Origin: Enterobacter kobei
Lineage (GTDB): Bacteria > Pseudomonadota > Gammaproteobacteria > Enterobacterales > Enterobacteriaceae
Assembly: GCF_018323985.1 (NCBI RefSeq)
Contig: NZ_AP024590.1
Span: forward strand, 1,426,001-1,490,000
Reading direction: 5' to 3'
DNA: 64,000 bases
In this document: positions 26,676 to 35,166 of the stretch, one piece after another
Layout of the letters: each line of letters starts with the position of its first letter
Position numbering within the stretch: the first letter of the stretch is position 1
Made by a program: the position numbers and the translations under genes
Notes under the pieces: model-generated
The model's input: the letters and a program-made list of their open reading frames with translations, nothing else
Told to the model about the DNA's origin: nothing
Databases searched by the model: none

Positions 26676-27218
26676 ATGACTTTAAAACAATTATTGGTGG
26701 GCTTCGGCACCCAGGTTCGCAGTATCTGGATGATCGGCCTGCACGCGTTCGCCAAACGCGAAACGCGTATGTATCCGGAAGAGCCGGTTTATCTGGCTCC
26801 TCGTTACCGTGGCCGTATCGTGCTAACGCGCGATCCCGACGGTGCCGAGCGCTGCGTAGCCTGTAACCTGTGTGCGGTTGCCTGCCCGGTTGGCTGTATC
26901 TCTCTGCAAAAAGCAGAGACGAAAGACGGTCGCTGGTATCCGGAGTTTTTCCGCATTAACTTCTCACGCTGCATCTTCTGCGGCATGTGTGAAGAGTCCT
27001 GCCCGACAACGGCGATCCAGTTGACGCCGGACTTCGAGCTTGGCGAGTTCAAGCGTCAGGATTTGGTCTACGAAAAAGAGGATCTGCTGATCTCCGGTCC
27101 GGGCAAATACCCGGAATATAACTACTACCGGATGGCAGGTATGGCAATCGACGGCAAAGATAAAGGTGAAGCAGAGAACGAAGCCAAACCTATCGACGTC
27201 AAAGGCCTGTTACCGTAA
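26676..27218 (+). CDS. nuoI: NADH-quinone oxidoreductase subunit I (clusters N6a and N6b)
   Basis: A 180-residue ferredoxin-like subunit carrying two [4Fe-4S] clusters. The ligand sets are Cys60, 63, 66, 70 in CVACNLCAVACPVGC (Cys74 belongs to the second cluster) and Cys99, 102, 105, 109 in CIFCGMCEESCP. The reading frame is open further upstream, but ATG 26676 gives the family start MTLKQLLVGFG with AGGGGTGA upstream, while earlier starts overlap nuoH. It links NuoG to NuoB in the electron path. nuoJ follows after 11 bp. Confidence 0.98.
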   Translation: MTLKQLLVGFGTQVRSIWMIGLHAFAKRETRMYPEEPVYLAPRYRGRIVLTRDPDGAERCVACNLCAVACPVGCISLQKAETKDGRWYPEFFRINFSRCIFCGMCEESCPTTAIQLTPDFELGEFKRQDLVYEKEDLLISGPGKYPEYNYYRMAGMAIDGKDKGEAENEAKPIDVKGLLP

Positions 27219-27229
27219 GGAGAGGGGCA

Positions 27230-27781
27230 ATGGAGTTCGCTTTTTATATCTGTGGCCTGGTTGCCATCCTGACGACGCTGCGGGTGATAACCCACACCAA
27301 TCCGGTGCATGCTCTGCTGTACCTGATTATATCCCTGCTGGCGATTGCCGGGGTGTTCTTCTCCTTAGGCGCTTATTTTGCGGGTGCCCTGGAAATCATC
27401 GTCTACGCCGGGGCCATTATGGTGCTGTTCGTGTTCGTGGTGATGATGCTGAACCTCGGTGGTGCTGAGATTGAGCAGGAACGTCAGTGGCTGAAACCGC
27501 AAATTTGGTTAGGCCCGGCGGCGTTATCTGCCGTTCTGCTGGCGGTGATGATTTACGCCATCCTCGGCGTGAACGATCAGGGTATCGACGGTACGCCAAT
27601 CAGCGCGAAAGCGGTGGGTATTACCCTGTTCGGGCCATACGTTCTGGCAGTTGAACTGGCGTCAATGCTGCTGCTGGCGGGTCTGGTGGTTGCCTTCCAC
27701 GTGGGTCGTGAAGAACGCGCAGGCGAAGTGCTTAGTAACCGTACTGGCGATGCGAAAAGAAAAACGGAGGAGCACGCATGA
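27230..27781 (+). CDS. nuoJ: NADH-quinone oxidoreductase subunit J
   Basis: A 183-residue membrane subunit with five transmembrane helices (from about 3, 30, 55, 92 and 137), one residue shorter than in E. coli. The third helix region, including GALEIIVYAGAIMVLFVFV, carries the conserved glycine-tyrosine stretch whose pi-bulge is proposed to control proton coupling near the quinone site. The C-terminal tail is polar. TAAGGAGAGG just before ATG 27230 is a strong ribosome binding site. It overlaps nuoK by 4 bp. Confidence 0.97.
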   Translation: MEFAFYICGLVAILTTLRVITHTNPVHALLYLIISLLAIAGVFFSLGAYFAGALEIIVYAGAIMVLFVFVVMMLNLGGAEIEQERQWLKPQIWLGPAALSAVLLAVMIYAILGVNDQGIDGTPISAKAVGITLFGPYVLAVELASMLLLAGLVVAFHVGREERAGEVLSNRTGDAKRKTEEHA

Positions 27782-28080
27782 TCCCCTTACAACATGGACT
27801 GATCCTCGCCGCGATACTGTTTGTACTCGGGCTGACCGGTCTGGTTATCCGTCGCAATCTGCTGTTTATGCTGATTGGGCTGGAAATCATGATTAACGCG
27901 GCGGCGCTGGCTTTTGTCGTCGCCGGTAGCTACTGGGGCCAGACCGATGGACAGGTGATGTATATCCTCGCCATCAGCCTTGCGGCAGCTGAAGCCAGTA
28001 TTGGTCTCGCGCTGTTACTGCAGCTGCATCGCCGTCGCCAGAGCCTGAATATCGATTCAGTAAGTGAGTTGCGTGGATGA
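27778..28080 (+). CDS. nuoK: NADH-quinone oxidoreductase subunit K
   Basis: A 100-residue membrane subunit related to MrpC, with three helices. The two conserved membrane glutamates of the proton path are Glu36 in LIGLEIMINAAAL and Glu72 in AAAEASIGLAL. The length equals the E. coli subunit. Both ends overlap neighbours by 4 bp (nuoJ and nuoL), so translation of J-K-L is probably coupled, which would help keep these membrane subunits in equal amounts. Confidence 0.98.
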   Translation: MIPLQHGLILAAILFVLGLTGLVIRRNLLFMLIGLEIMINAAALAFVVAGSYWGQTDGQVMYILAISLAAAEASIGLALLLQLHRRRQSLNIDSVSELRG

Positions 28081-29918
28081 ACATGCTTGCCTTAACCATT
28101 ATTTTGCCATTGATTGGCTTCTTACTGCTCTCCTTCTCCCGTGGTCGCTGGTCGGAAAACCTCTCCGCCGCCATCGGAATGGGGTCAGTAGGTCTGGCGG
28201 CGCTGGTGACCGCCATTGTTGGCTTCGACTTCTTTAATAACGGACAGCAGGCTTACAGCCAGCCGTTATGGACCTGGATGTCGGTAGGCGATTTCAATAT
28301 CGGCTTCAACCTGGTGCTGGACGGTCTGTCGCTGACCATGCTCTCCGTGGTGACCGGCGTTGGCTTCCTGATCCACATGTTTGCCTCCTGGTACATGCGC
28401 GGTGAAGAGGGTTACTCCCGCTTCTTCGCCTACACCAACCTGTTCATCGCGAGCATGGTGGTGCTGGTACTGGCGGACAACCTGCTGCTGATGTATCTCG
28501 GCTGGGAAGGCGTGGGCCTGTGCTCCTATCTGCTGATCGGTTTCTACTACACCGATCCGAAGAATGGCGCGGCGGCGATGAAAGCCTTCGTGGTGACCCG
28601 CGTTGGCGACGTGTTCTTAGCCTTCGCGCTGTTCATTCTTTATAACGAACTGGGTACGCTCAACTTCCGCGAAATGGTGGAACTGGCCCCGGCGCACTTC
28701 GAGGCGGGCAATAACATGCTCACCTGGGCGACGCTGATGCTGTTAGGCGGTGCGGTCGGTAAATCGGCACAGCTGCCGTTACAGACCTGGCTTGCAGACG
28801 CGATGGCGGGTCCGACCCCGGTTTCCGCGCTGATCCACGCCGCAACCATGGTTACCGCGGGTGTCTACCTGATTGCCCGTACGCACGGTCTGTTCCTGAT
28901 GACCCCGGAAATCCTGCATCTGGTGGGGATTGTCGGTGCCGTAACCCTGGTGATGGCCGGCTTTGCCGCGCTGGTGCAGACGGACATCAAACGCGTACTC
29001 GCTTACTCCACCATGAGCCAGATTGGCTACATGTTCCTGGCGCTTGGCGTACAGGCGTGGGACGCGGCGATTTTCCATCTGATGACGCATGCGTTCTTTA
29101 AAGCGCTGCTGTTCCTCTCATCTGGTTCGGTGATCCTTGCCTGCCATCATGAGCAGAACATCTTCAAAATGGGCGGCCTGCGTAAGTCTATTCCGCTGGT
29201 GTATGTCTGCTTCCTGGTGGGTGGTGCCGCGCTGTCTGCACTGCCGCTTATCACCGCAGGCTTCTTCAGTAAGGATGAAATCCTCGCGGGTGCCATGGCG
29301 AACGGCCATATGAATCTGATGGTGGCAGGGCTGGTGGGGGCATTTATGACCTCGCTGTACACCTTCCGCATGATTTTCATCGTCTTCCACGGTAAAGAGC
29401 AAATTCACGCACACGCAGGGAAGGGTATCACCCATCATCTGCCGCTGATTGTTCTGCTGGTGCTGTCGACCTTTATTGGCGCAATGATCGTGCCGCCGTT
29501 GCATGGCGTACTGCCGGAAACCACCGAGCTTGAGCATGGCCGCGTAATGATGCTGGAAATCGCATCGGGCGTGGTGGCCATTGCCGGGATCCTGATTGCC
29601 GCCTGGCTGTGGCTTGGCAAGCGCACGCTGGTGACCTCTATCGCGAACAGTGCGCCGGGTCGTCTGCTGGGCACCTGGTGGTATAACGCCTGGGGCTTCG
29701 ACTGGCTGTATGACAAAATTTTCGTAAAACCATTCCTGGGTATCGCCTGGCTTATCAAGCGTGACCCGCTGAATACGTTGATGAACATCCCGGCAATCCT
29801 TTCCCGCGTTGCAGGTAAAGGTCTGCTGTTTAGCGAAAACGGCTATCTGCGCTGGTATGTGGCATCCATGAGCATCGGTGCGGTGGTCGTCCTCGCGCTG
29901 TTGATGGTATTGCGTTGA
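28077..29918 (+). CDS. nuoL: NADH-quinone oxidoreductase subunit L (proton-pumping)
   Basis: A 613-residue antiporter-like subunit at the far end of the membrane arm. It has 14 or more transmembrane helices followed by the long lateral helix and a final anchor. The conserved residues of the pump are visible: the glutamate in YLGWEGVGLCSYLLIG (about 140-155), the lysine in GGAVGKSAQLPLQTWL (about 222-237) and HAATMVTAGVYL. The C-terminal 120 residues include the hydrophilic stretch of the lateral helix and end in VVVLALLMVLR. A 41-bp gap with AAGGGAC separates it from nuoM. Confidence 0.98.
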   Translation: MNMLALTIILPLIGFLLLSFSRGRWSENLSAAIGMGSVGLAALVTAIVGFDFFNNGQQAYSQPLWTWMSVGDFNIGFNLVLDGLSLTMLSVVTGVGFLIHMFASWYMRGEEGYSRFFAYTNLFIASMVVLVLADNLLLMYLGWEGVGLCSYLLIGFYYTDPKNGAAAMKAFVVTRVGDVFLAFALFILYNELGTLNFREMVELAPAHFEAGNNMLTWATLMLLGGAVGKSAQLPLQTWLADAMAGPTPVSALIHAATMVTAGVYLIARTHGLFLMTPEILHLVGIVGAVTLVMAGFAALVQTDIKRVLAYSTMSQIGYMFLALGVQAWDAAIFHLMTHAFFKALLFLSSGSVILACHHEQNIFKMGGLRKSIPLVYVCFLVGGAALSALPLITAGFFSKDEILAGAMANGHMNLMVAGLVGAFMTSLYTFRMIFIVFHGKEQIHAHAGKGITHHLPLIVLLVLSTFIGAMIVPPLHGVLPETTELEHGRVMMLEIASGVVAIAGILIAAWLWLGKRTLVTSIANSAPGRLLGTWWYNAWGFDWLYDKIFVKPFLGIAWLIKRDPLNTLMNIPAILSRVAGKGLLFSENGYLRWYVASMSIGAVVVLALLMVLR

Positions 29919-29959
29919 TTTTTTGTGAAGTGTTTAGAATATAAGGGACATACGCAGCT

Positions 29960-31489
29960 ATGTTATTACCCTGGTTAATACTTATCCCGTTTATTGGCGG
30001 CTTCCTGTGCTGGCAGACCGAACGCTTCGGCGTGAAGATGCCGCGCTGGATCGCGCTGGTCACAATGGGACTGACGCTGGCGCTTTCCCTGCAACTGTGG
30101 TTGCAGGGCGGCTACTCTCTGACCCAATCGACCGGCTTACCGCAGTGGCAGTCTGAGTTCCTGCTGCCGTGGATCCCGCGCTTTGGTATCAGCATTCACC
30201 TCGCGCTGGATGGTCTGTCACTGCTGATGGTAGTGCTGACCGGATTCCTCGGCGTGCTGGCAGTGCTCTGCTCCTGGCGCGAAATCGAGAAATATCAGGG
30301 TTTCTTCCATCTCAACCTGATGTGGATCCTGGGCGGCGTTATCGGCGTGTTCCTTGCCATCGACATGTTCCTGTTCTTCTTCTTCTGGGAAATGATGCTG
30401 GTGCCGATGTACTTCCTGATCGCACTCTGGGGCCATAAAGCCTCCGACGGGAAGACGCGTATCACCGCCGCGACCAAGTTCTTCATCTATACCCAGGCGA
30501 GCGGTCTGGTGATGTTGATTGCCATTCTGGCGCTGGTGTTTGTGCACTACAACGCGACCGGCGTCTGGACCTTCAGCTACGAGCAACTGCTCAACACGCC
30601 GATGTCTCATGGCGTTGAATATCTGCTGATGCTGGGCTTCTTCATTGCCTTCGCGGTGAAAATGCCGGTGGTACCGCTGCACGGCTGGTTGCCGGACGCG
30701 CACTCCCAGGCACCTACCGCAGGTTCTGTTGACCTCGCGGGGATCCTGCTGAAAACTGCGGCTTATGGTCTGCTGCGCTTCTCGCTGCCGCTGTTCCCGA
30801 ATGCCTCCGCCGAATTCGCGCCAATTGCGATGTGGCTGGGTGTGATTGGTATCTTCTACGGCGCATGGATGGCGTTCGCGCAGACTGACATCAAACGTCT
30901 GATCGCTTACACCTCTGTTTCGCACATGGGCTTCGTGCTGATCGCAATCTACACCGGCAGCCAGCTGGCGTACCAGGGTGCGGTGATCCAGATGATTGCT
31001 CACGGTCTGTCTGCTGCCGGTATGTTTATCATCTGCGGTCAGCTGTACGAGCGTCTGCATACCCGTGATATGCGCATGATGGGCGGCCTGTGGAGCAAAA
31101 TTAAGTGGCTGCCAGCGCTGTCGATGTTCTTTGCTGTGGCAACCCTCGGGATGCCAGGCACCGGTAACTTCGTCGGTGAATTCATGATCCTGTTCGGCAG
31201 CTATCAGGTCGTTCCGGTAATCACCGTCATCTCTACCTTCGGTCTGGTCTTCGCGTCGGTTTACTCGCTGGCGATGCTGCACCGTGCCTTCTTCGGTAAA
31301 GCGAAGAGCGAGATCGCGAGTAAAGAACTGCCGGGAATGTCACTGCGCGAGCTGTTTATCATTCTGTTGCTGGTCGTGCTTCTGGTACTGCTTGGCTTCT
31401 ATCCGCAGCCGATTCTGGATACCTCGCATTCCGCGATGAGTAATATCCAGCAGTGGTTTGTTAATTCCGTTTCTACTACAAGGCCGTAA
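29960..31489 (+). CDS. nuoM: NADH-quinone oxidoreductase subunit M (proton-pumping)
   Basis: A 509-residue antiporter-like membrane subunit with 14 predicted helices, the same length as in E. coli. The family residues are the glutamate in FFFFWEMMLVPMYFLIALWG (about 138-157) and the lysine near FAVKMPVVPLHGWLPDAH (about 231-248), the half-channel elements shared with Mrp antiporters. It lies between NuoL and NuoN in the membrane arm. nuoN begins 6 bp after its stop. Confidence 0.98.
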   Translation: MLLPWLILIPFIGGFLCWQTERFGVKMPRWIALVTMGLTLALSLQLWLQGGYSLTQSTGLPQWQSEFLLPWIPRFGISIHLALDGLSLLMVVLTGFLGVLAVLCSWREIEKYQGFFHLNLMWILGGVIGVFLAIDMFLFFFFWEMMLVPMYFLIALWGHKASDGKTRITAATKFFIYTQASGLVMLIAILALVFVHYNATGVWTFSYEQLLNTPMSHGVEYLLMLGFFIAFAVKMPVVPLHGWLPDAHSQAPTAGSVDLAGILLKTAAYGLLRFSLPLFPNASAEFAPIAMWLGVIGIFYGAWMAFAQTDIKRLIAYTSVSHMGFVLIAIYTGSQLAYQGAVIQMIAHGLSAAGMFIICGQLYERLHTRDMRMMGGLWSKIKWLPALSMFFAVATLGMPGTGNFVGEFMILFGSYQVVPVITVISTFGLVFASVYSLAMLHRAFFGKAKSEIASKELPGMSLRELFIILLLVVLLVLLGFYPQPILDTSHSAMSNIQQWFVNSVSTTRP

Positions 31490-31495
31490 ATCGCC

Positions 31496-32953
31496 ATGAC
31501 AATAACTCCACAACACCTGATTGCGCTGCTACCGCTGCTGATCGTCGGATTGACGGTGGTGGTTGTGATGCTCTCCATTGCGTGGCGACGCAACCACTTT
31601 TTCAATGCCACGCTGTCGGTCATTGGACTTAACGCCGCGTTAGTGTCGCTCTGGTTTGTTGGCCAGGCGGGCGCCATGGATGTCACGCCGCTGATGCGCG
31701 TAGACGGTTACGCGATGCTCTACACCGCCCTTGTGCTGTTGGCGAGCCTCGCGACCTGTACCTTCGCGTACCCGTGGCTTGAGGGCTACTACGACAACAA
31801 AGAAGAGTTCTATCTGCTGGTGCTGATTGCCGCCCTGGGTGGCATTCTGCTGGCGAACGCTAATCATATGGCCTCACTGTTCCTCGGTATCGAGCTTATC
31901 TCGCTGCCGCTGTTCGGCCTGATTGGTTACGCCTTCCGTCAGAAACGCTCGCTGGAAGCCAGTATCAAATACACCATTCTGTCTGCTGCCGCCTCGTCGT
32001 TCCTGCTGTTCGGCATCGCGCTGGTTTATGCGCAGACCGGCAACCTGTCGTTCCCTGGCCTCGGTAAGAGCCTGGGTGACGGCATGCTGCACGAACCGCT
32101 GCTGCTGGCGGGTCTGGGTATGATGATCGTCGGTCTGGGCTTCAAGCTGTCGCTGGTGCCGTTCCATCTGTGGACGCCAGACGTTTACCAGGGCGCACCT
32201 GCTCCGGTTTCCACTTTCCTTGCGACCGCCAGCAAAATCGCCATCTTTGGCGTGGTGATGCGTCTGTTCATGTACGCGCCGGTGGGTGACAGTGAAGCTG
32301 TGCGGATGGTGCTCGGTATTATCGCCGCTGCCTCCATCATCTTCGGCAACCTGATGGCGCTGAGCCAGAGCAATATCAAGCGTCTGCTGGGTTATTCCTC
32401 TATCTCGCACCTCGGCTATCTGCTGGTGGCGCTGATTGCGCTGCAAAGCGGTCAGATGTCGATGGAAGCGGTAGGTGTCTATCTGGCGGGTTACCTGTTC
32501 AGCAGCCTCGGCGCGTTCGGCGTGGTGAGTCTGATGTCCAGCCCGTACCGTGGCCCGGATGCCGATTCACTGTACTCCTACCGTGGTCTGTTCTGGCACC
32601 GTCCGGTCCTGTCCGCTGTGATGACGGTGATGATGCTGTCGCTGGCGGGTATTCCGATGACGCTGGGCTTTATCGGTAAGTTCTACGTGCTGGCCGTGGG
32701 TGTGCAGGCTAACCTGTGGTGGCTGACCGGCGCTGTTGTGCTCGGCTCCGCGATTGGTCTTTACTACTACTTGCGCGTGGCGGTGAGCCTGTATCTGAAC
32801 GCACCGCAGCAGCTCAATCGTGATGCGCCATCTAACTGGCAGTACAGCGCGGGCGGTATCGTGGTGCTGATCTCCGCGTTGCTGGTGCTGCTGTTAGGCG
32901 TCTACCCGCAGCCGCTGATCGATATCGTGCAGCTGGCGAAGCCGCTGATGTAA
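31496..32953 (+). CDS. nuoN: NADH-quinone oxidoreductase subunit N (proton-pumping)
   Basis: A 485-residue antiporter-like subunit, the last of the nuo operon, with about 14 helices. The conserved features are LFLGIELISLPLFGL (glutamate near residue 133), the lysine in GFKLSLVPFHLWTPDVYQGA (about 215-234), and the broken-helix region SNIKRLLGYSSISHLGYLL. It is closest to the joint between membrane and peripheral arms. A strong terminator follows 22 bp after its stop and separates the operon from the Septu genes. Confidence 0.98.
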   Translation: MTITPQHLIALLPLLIVGLTVVVVMLSIAWRRNHFFNATLSVIGLNAALVSLWFVGQAGAMDVTPLMRVDGYAMLYTALVLLASLATCTFAYPWLEGYYDNKEEFYLLVLIAALGGILLANANHMASLFLGIELISLPLFGLIGYAFRQKRSLEASIKYTILSAAASSFLLFGIALVYAQTGNLSFPGLGKSLGDGMLHEPLLLAGLGMMIVGLGFKLSLVPFHLWTPDVYQGAPAPVSTFLATASKIAIFGVVMRLFMYAPVGDSEAVRMVLGIIAAASIIFGNLMALSQSNIKRLLGYSSISHLGYLLVALIALQSGQMSMEAVGVYLAGYLFSSLGAFGVVSLMSSPYRGPDADSLYSYRGLFWHRPVLSAVMTVMMLSLAGIPMTLGFIGKFYVLAVGVQANLWWLTGAVVLGSAIGLYYYLRVAVSLYLNAPQQLNRDAPSNWQYSAGGIVVLISALLVLLLGVYPQPLIDIVQLAKPLM

Positions 32954-32970
32954 GCGTGCTTTAGCCAATA

Positions 32971-33002
32971 AAAAACCGCCGATGATTCGGCGGTTTTTTT
33001 TT
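32971..33002 (+). terminator. Intrinsic terminator of the nuo operon
   Basis: CCGCCGA / TCGGCGG stem with loop TGAT, flanked by AAAAA and nine T's. The symmetric A and T tracts could let it work in both directions. Confidence 0.92.
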
Positions 33003-33045
33003 GTATTTTGTAAATTGCGTAGTGCTACGCATAGTTGAGCCGCTA

Positions 33046-33076
33046 ATGACAGCTTGCGGCGCATGGGGTGTAATAT
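33046..33076 (+). promoter_or_regulatory. Possible promoter of the Septu pair
   Basis: ATGACA (33046-33051, five of six TTGACA bases) and TAATAT (33071-33076, four of six) are spaced by 19 bases between the nuo terminator and ptuA. If used, transcription would start after 33080, so translation would begin at ATG 33111 and not at the earlier in-frame ATG codons. Confidence 0.35.
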
Positions 33077-33110
33077 GCTGAAAATCGTTAAATCATTTCA
33101 GGGATCAACC

Positions 33111-34454
33111 ATGCGTCAGCCTTACAGGATAGAGAGCATCACGCTGCGAGATATTGGCGTATTTGAACATACGCATTTTGATTTTCCACGCATAGCCAGT
33201 CAGTCTGAGGATGCAAAAAAGGCGGAAATTCATATTTTCACCGGGCCGAACGGTTGCGGTAAAAGTACGGTTTTATATGCGCTGGCTGGAATATTAAACC
33301 CTGATCTCAGCGGCCAACAGCTTGTCAGGCAGCGTTATCACGGTCTTAAGAGCAGGGTGAGTTTTCGCTTTTGTGATGCGACTGGCAGCTATGGCGTCAG
33401 ACCTAAAGAAAAACTTAGCGATATTGTGTTTCAGGACGATAACGCCTATTACCGAATTTCGCTTACCGTTGATCACCCTGTTTATAAAAATCGGCCCTGG
33501 CTGGATATGACCCAGAACGTCACGGCAAAAGTATTCGATTATGTCGCTCTGGCGTATTCCGGCAATCGTGCAGCCTCACAGGCGGGATATGTCATTTCCG
33601 CCATTCAAAATATTACGCAGTCTCCTTTTGAAAACGCGCTCTCTTTCGATCGCACTGTACGGCCTCAGTTGCTGGCTCAGTGGATTGCCAACAACCGTAC
33701 TCAGGCGGCACTGGCTAAATATGATGGTGCGGAGGAAGAGGCAGAACAATTTGATGCCGCGTTAAAGCGGATTACTACTTTCGTGAATGATATTTGCCAG
33801 CTCGATCTGACATTTCATTTGCAACGAAAGCCACTGGAAGTACGAGTTGGGCTTGGCGGCGAACGTTTGAGTCTTGATACGCTTCCGGAAGGACTTAAAT
33901 CGATCATTAGCTGGATCGCGGATATGGCATTACGCCTCGAAGCGATCCCCTGGAAAGAACCGCGCGATATTTTCTCTCAACCAATTATTCTTTTCCTGGA
34001 TGAAGTTGATATCCATCTGCATCCAAAATGGCAGCGGCGAATTCTTCCTGCTATCCAAAAACTTCTGCCTAACGCACAGGTTTTTGTTTCAACGCATTCA
34101 CCCTTCGTCGTTGGGTCGGTAGAGGATGCTTTTGTCTATCGTCTGCCTGAGCCACAGCGAAATATCTGTCGTGATGCGAGTGTTCCAGAGAATGTGCAAG
34201 CGGTGAAATCAGGCGCAGGGAAAAGCTATCAACTGATCCTGGCTGAAATATTCGATGTGGAAGAAGAATTTGACGTCGAAACGGAGCAGCAACTTAGCAG
34301 GTTTAAAGAGGCCATCAGGCTGCATCTGCTTAATCCTCGTGATGACACGCGCGTGATGGCGCTGGCGCAAACGCTAAGTGTTAAAAGCGAGGAGCTGGCA
34401 ACGCTGGTAAGTATGGAATTGCGGCAGATGGCGCGGTTGCTGGCTAAAAAATAA
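33111..34454 (+). CDS. ptuA: Septu anti-phage system ATPase PtuA
   Basis: A 447-residue ABC/SMC-like AAA ATPase. The Walker A is GPNGCGKST (45-53), the signature-like LPEGLKS is at 258-264, the Walker B IILFLDEVD is at 292-300 with catalytic Glu298, and the H-loop STHSP has His329. Helical insertion sequence lies between Walker A and the signature, and about 115 residues follow the H-loop; I see no Toprim nuclease. ATG 33111 has AGGGA upstream; in-frame ATGs at 33054 and 33075 would extend it by 19 or 12 residues. An HNH nuclease gene follows after 10 bp, the defining pair of Septu (PtuA-PtuB). Base composition is much more AT-rich than nuo, suggesting transfer. No reverse transcriptase is nearby, so this is not the retron-linked form. 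Confidence 0.85.
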   Translation: MRQPYRIESITLRDIGVFEHTHFDFPRIASQSEDAKKAEIHIFTGPNGCGKSTVLYALAGILNPDLSGQQLVRQRYHGLKSRVSFRFCDATGSYGVRPKEKLSDIVFQDDNAYYRISLTVDHPVYKNRPWLDMTQNVTAKVFDYVALAYSGNRAASQAGYVISAIQNITQSPFENALSFDRTVRPQLLAQWIANNRTQAALAKYDGAEEEAEQFDAALKRITTFVNDICQLDLTFHLQRKPLEVRVGLGGERLSLDTLPEGLKSIISWIADMALRLEAIPWKEPRDIFSQPIILFLDEVDIHLHPKWQRRILPAIQKLLPNAQVFVSTHSPFVVGSVEDAFVYRLPEPQRNICRDASVPENVQAVKSGAGKSYQLILAEIFDVEEEFDVETEQQLSRFKEAIRLHLLNPRDDTRVMALAQTLSVKSEELATLVSMELRQMARLLAKK

Positions 34455-34464
34455 GGGCTTCATT

Positions 34465-35064
34465 ATGTATCCTTTTTTACGGCCGGAATGCCCTGATTAT
34501 TTAAAAAATTGTTGGGAAATATTAGGGCTGCGCTACGAGCAGGCAAAACAGCAAAATCCCAAATACAATTTCACCTGGTATGCTGATTTTCGCTATGACG
34601 AAACGCGCAAGAAGCTGACCGCCATGACTAAAGGGCACTGTGCATTTTGCGATGGGGGACATTTAGGCGTAATGAGTCGCGAAACCGTAGAGCATTTTCG
34701 TCCGAAAAGTAGAAAGGAATTTCACCGCGTGGCTTACCAGTGGGAGAACTTATATCCTTGCTGCGATCGCTGCCAGAGCGAAAAAGGTGAGCAGTATGAA
34801 GATGTCTTACTGATTGCTGATGAAGAAGGGTACGTTTTCAATGATTATTTTATGGTCGATTATGTAACTGGTGAATTATTACCCAACCCTCTGGCTTCCG
34901 CAGCGAATCAATATCGGGCAGAACGAACTATTAAGCTCTATGGCCTCAATGCTGATCAGCGTCCCGCCGTTCGCAAGCAAGAGCTAAAGCGTTATTTGCA
35001 GCGTGATAAAGATAAGGATGTCCTTGATGATTTCAGCTATCGCTATTTTTTAATGGATAGCTGA
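34465..35064 (+). CDS. ptuB: Septu anti-phage system HNH nuclease PtuB
   Basis: A 199-residue protein with a treble-clef HNH nuclease core. It has a zinc-type pair Cys59-x2-Cys62 in GHCAFCDGG, the catalytic His77 in VEHFRPKS, Asn95 in WENLYPCC, and the second pair Cys100-x2-Cys103 followed by Lys107 in CQSEKG. This arrangement matches PtuB-type HNH proteins, which in Septu cleave nucleic acid when released or directed by the PtuA ATPase. AAGGG lies 7-11 bases before ATG 34465. The gene is AT-rich (one sampled 60-base stretch is about 42% GC against about 62% in nuoN). It is the last gene of the module; a BIME follows. Confidence 0.85.
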   Translation: MYPFLRPECPDYLKNCWEILGLRYEQAKQQNPKYNFTWYADFRYDETRKKLTAMTKGHCAFCDGGHLGVMSRETVEHFRPKSRKEFHRVAYQWENLYPCCDRCQSEKGEQYEDVLLIADEEGYVFNDYFMVDYVTGELLPNPLASAANQYRAERTIKLYGLNADQRPAVRKQELKRYLQRDKDKDVLDDFSYRYFLMDS

Positions 35065-35090
35065 AAAAACTATTATCAGACCTGGACATT

Positions 35091-35157
35091 GCCCGGCGGC
35101 GTAAGCTTGCCGGGCCTGGTCGCATTGTAGGCCGGGCAAGCTAGCGCCACCCGGCAA
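35091..35157. repeat. BIME (paired REP elements) between ptuB and cheV
   Basis: Two REP palindromes, GCCCGGCGGCGTAAGC..GCCGGGC and GTAGGCCGGGCAAGC..CCGGCA, lie in the gap between convergent ptuB and cheV. They mark the right edge of the Septu insert relative to the conserved backbone. Confidence 0.83.
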
Positions 35158-35166
35158 CCATCCATC

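Noticed and set aside
33111..35064. Retron-type defence (ATPase-HNH effectors with reverse transcriptase)
   Set aside because: No reverse transcriptase gene or msr/msd-like structure is seen on either side; the flanks are the nuo terminator and a BIME next to cheV.
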